Below are positions 5,794-5,811 of a DNA stretch of 5,811 bases, piece after piece. The position numbers and the translations under genes were made by a program. Within the stretch, counting starts at the first letter, position 1; each line of letters starts with the position of its first letter. Source of the DNA: Dehalococcoidia bacterium (GTDB taxonomy: Bacteria; Chloroflexota; Dehalococcoidia; Tepidiformales; Tepidiformaceae); the NCBI GenBank assembly GCA_009838385.1, contig VXRS01000090.1, positions 1,477 to 7,287 on the forward strand. The letters are read 5' to 3'. The notes beneath the pieces were generated by a model. That model did not search any database and was not told where the DNA came from. It saw only the letters and a list, made by a program, of their open reading frames with translations.

Positions 5794-5811
5794 GTGAGTC
5801 GGGAGTGGTAC
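5794..5811 (+). CDS. Possible start of a next gene (cut by window edge)
   Basis: GTG at 5794 opens a frame reading MSREWY to the window edge, 10 nt after the DUF402 stop, with a weak GGGG at 5786-5789. ATG at 5784 (MGSRESGVV) is the competing start. Six codons are too few to identify anything; the tight spacing suggests an operon with the DUF402 gene. Confidence 0.22.

Overview
This is a GC-rich (roughly two thirds G+C), gene-dense bacterial window with strong G/C bias at third codon positions. The lineage cannot be fixed without a search. A Dehalococcoidia/SAR202-like Chloroflexota or an actinobacterium-like genome fits best. That guess rests on the gene mix (flavin-dependent acyl-CoA-dehydrogenase-fold enzyme, CaiB/BaiF CoA transferase, DUF402 protein, AbrB-type protein) and on base composition, so it is inference.

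Positions 1-2263 (minus strand) hold a thiamine-related operon. In transcription order it has a sigma70-like promoter (2235-2263), a clear TPP (THI-box) riboswitch (2124-2206), a long structured leader, a 99-aa MTH1187/DUF77-type thiamine-binding protein (1961-1662), an ABC permease of the ThiX/SsuC type (1672-830), and an NMT1/ThiY-type substrate-binding lipoprotein (833 to the window edge, 3' end missing). The genes overlap by 11 and 4 nt. The ATPase (ThiZ-like) is not in the window and probably lies beyond position 1. The operon most likely imports a thiamine precursor such as a pyrimidine (HMP or formylaminopyrimidine) and is repressed when TPP is abundant.

Positions 2282-3631 (plus strand) hold a divergently transcribed gene with its own good promoter, encoding an acyl-CoA-dehydrogenase-fold flavoenzyme of the HsaA/HpaH/DszC-like two-component monooxygenase group. 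A perfect 30-nt inverted repeat follows it as a likely terminator.

Positions 3659-5135 (minus strand) hold an intact CaiB/BaiF class III CoA transferase. Just downstream is a single-base-frameshifted AbrB/SpoVT-type (VapB/MazE-like) antitoxin remnant with no toxin gene after it.

Positions 5244-5783 (plus strand) hold a DUF402 (FomD-like nucleotide phosphatase fold) protein, divergent from the CoA transferase. A further gene may start at 5794. The most informative feature is the riboswitch leader, where an alternative pairing of the P1 3' strand and a hairpin over the Shine-Dalgarno sequence suggest a specific switching mechanism. I saw no CRISPR array, tRNA, rRNA or insertion sequence, and nothing that amounts to a wholly new system.
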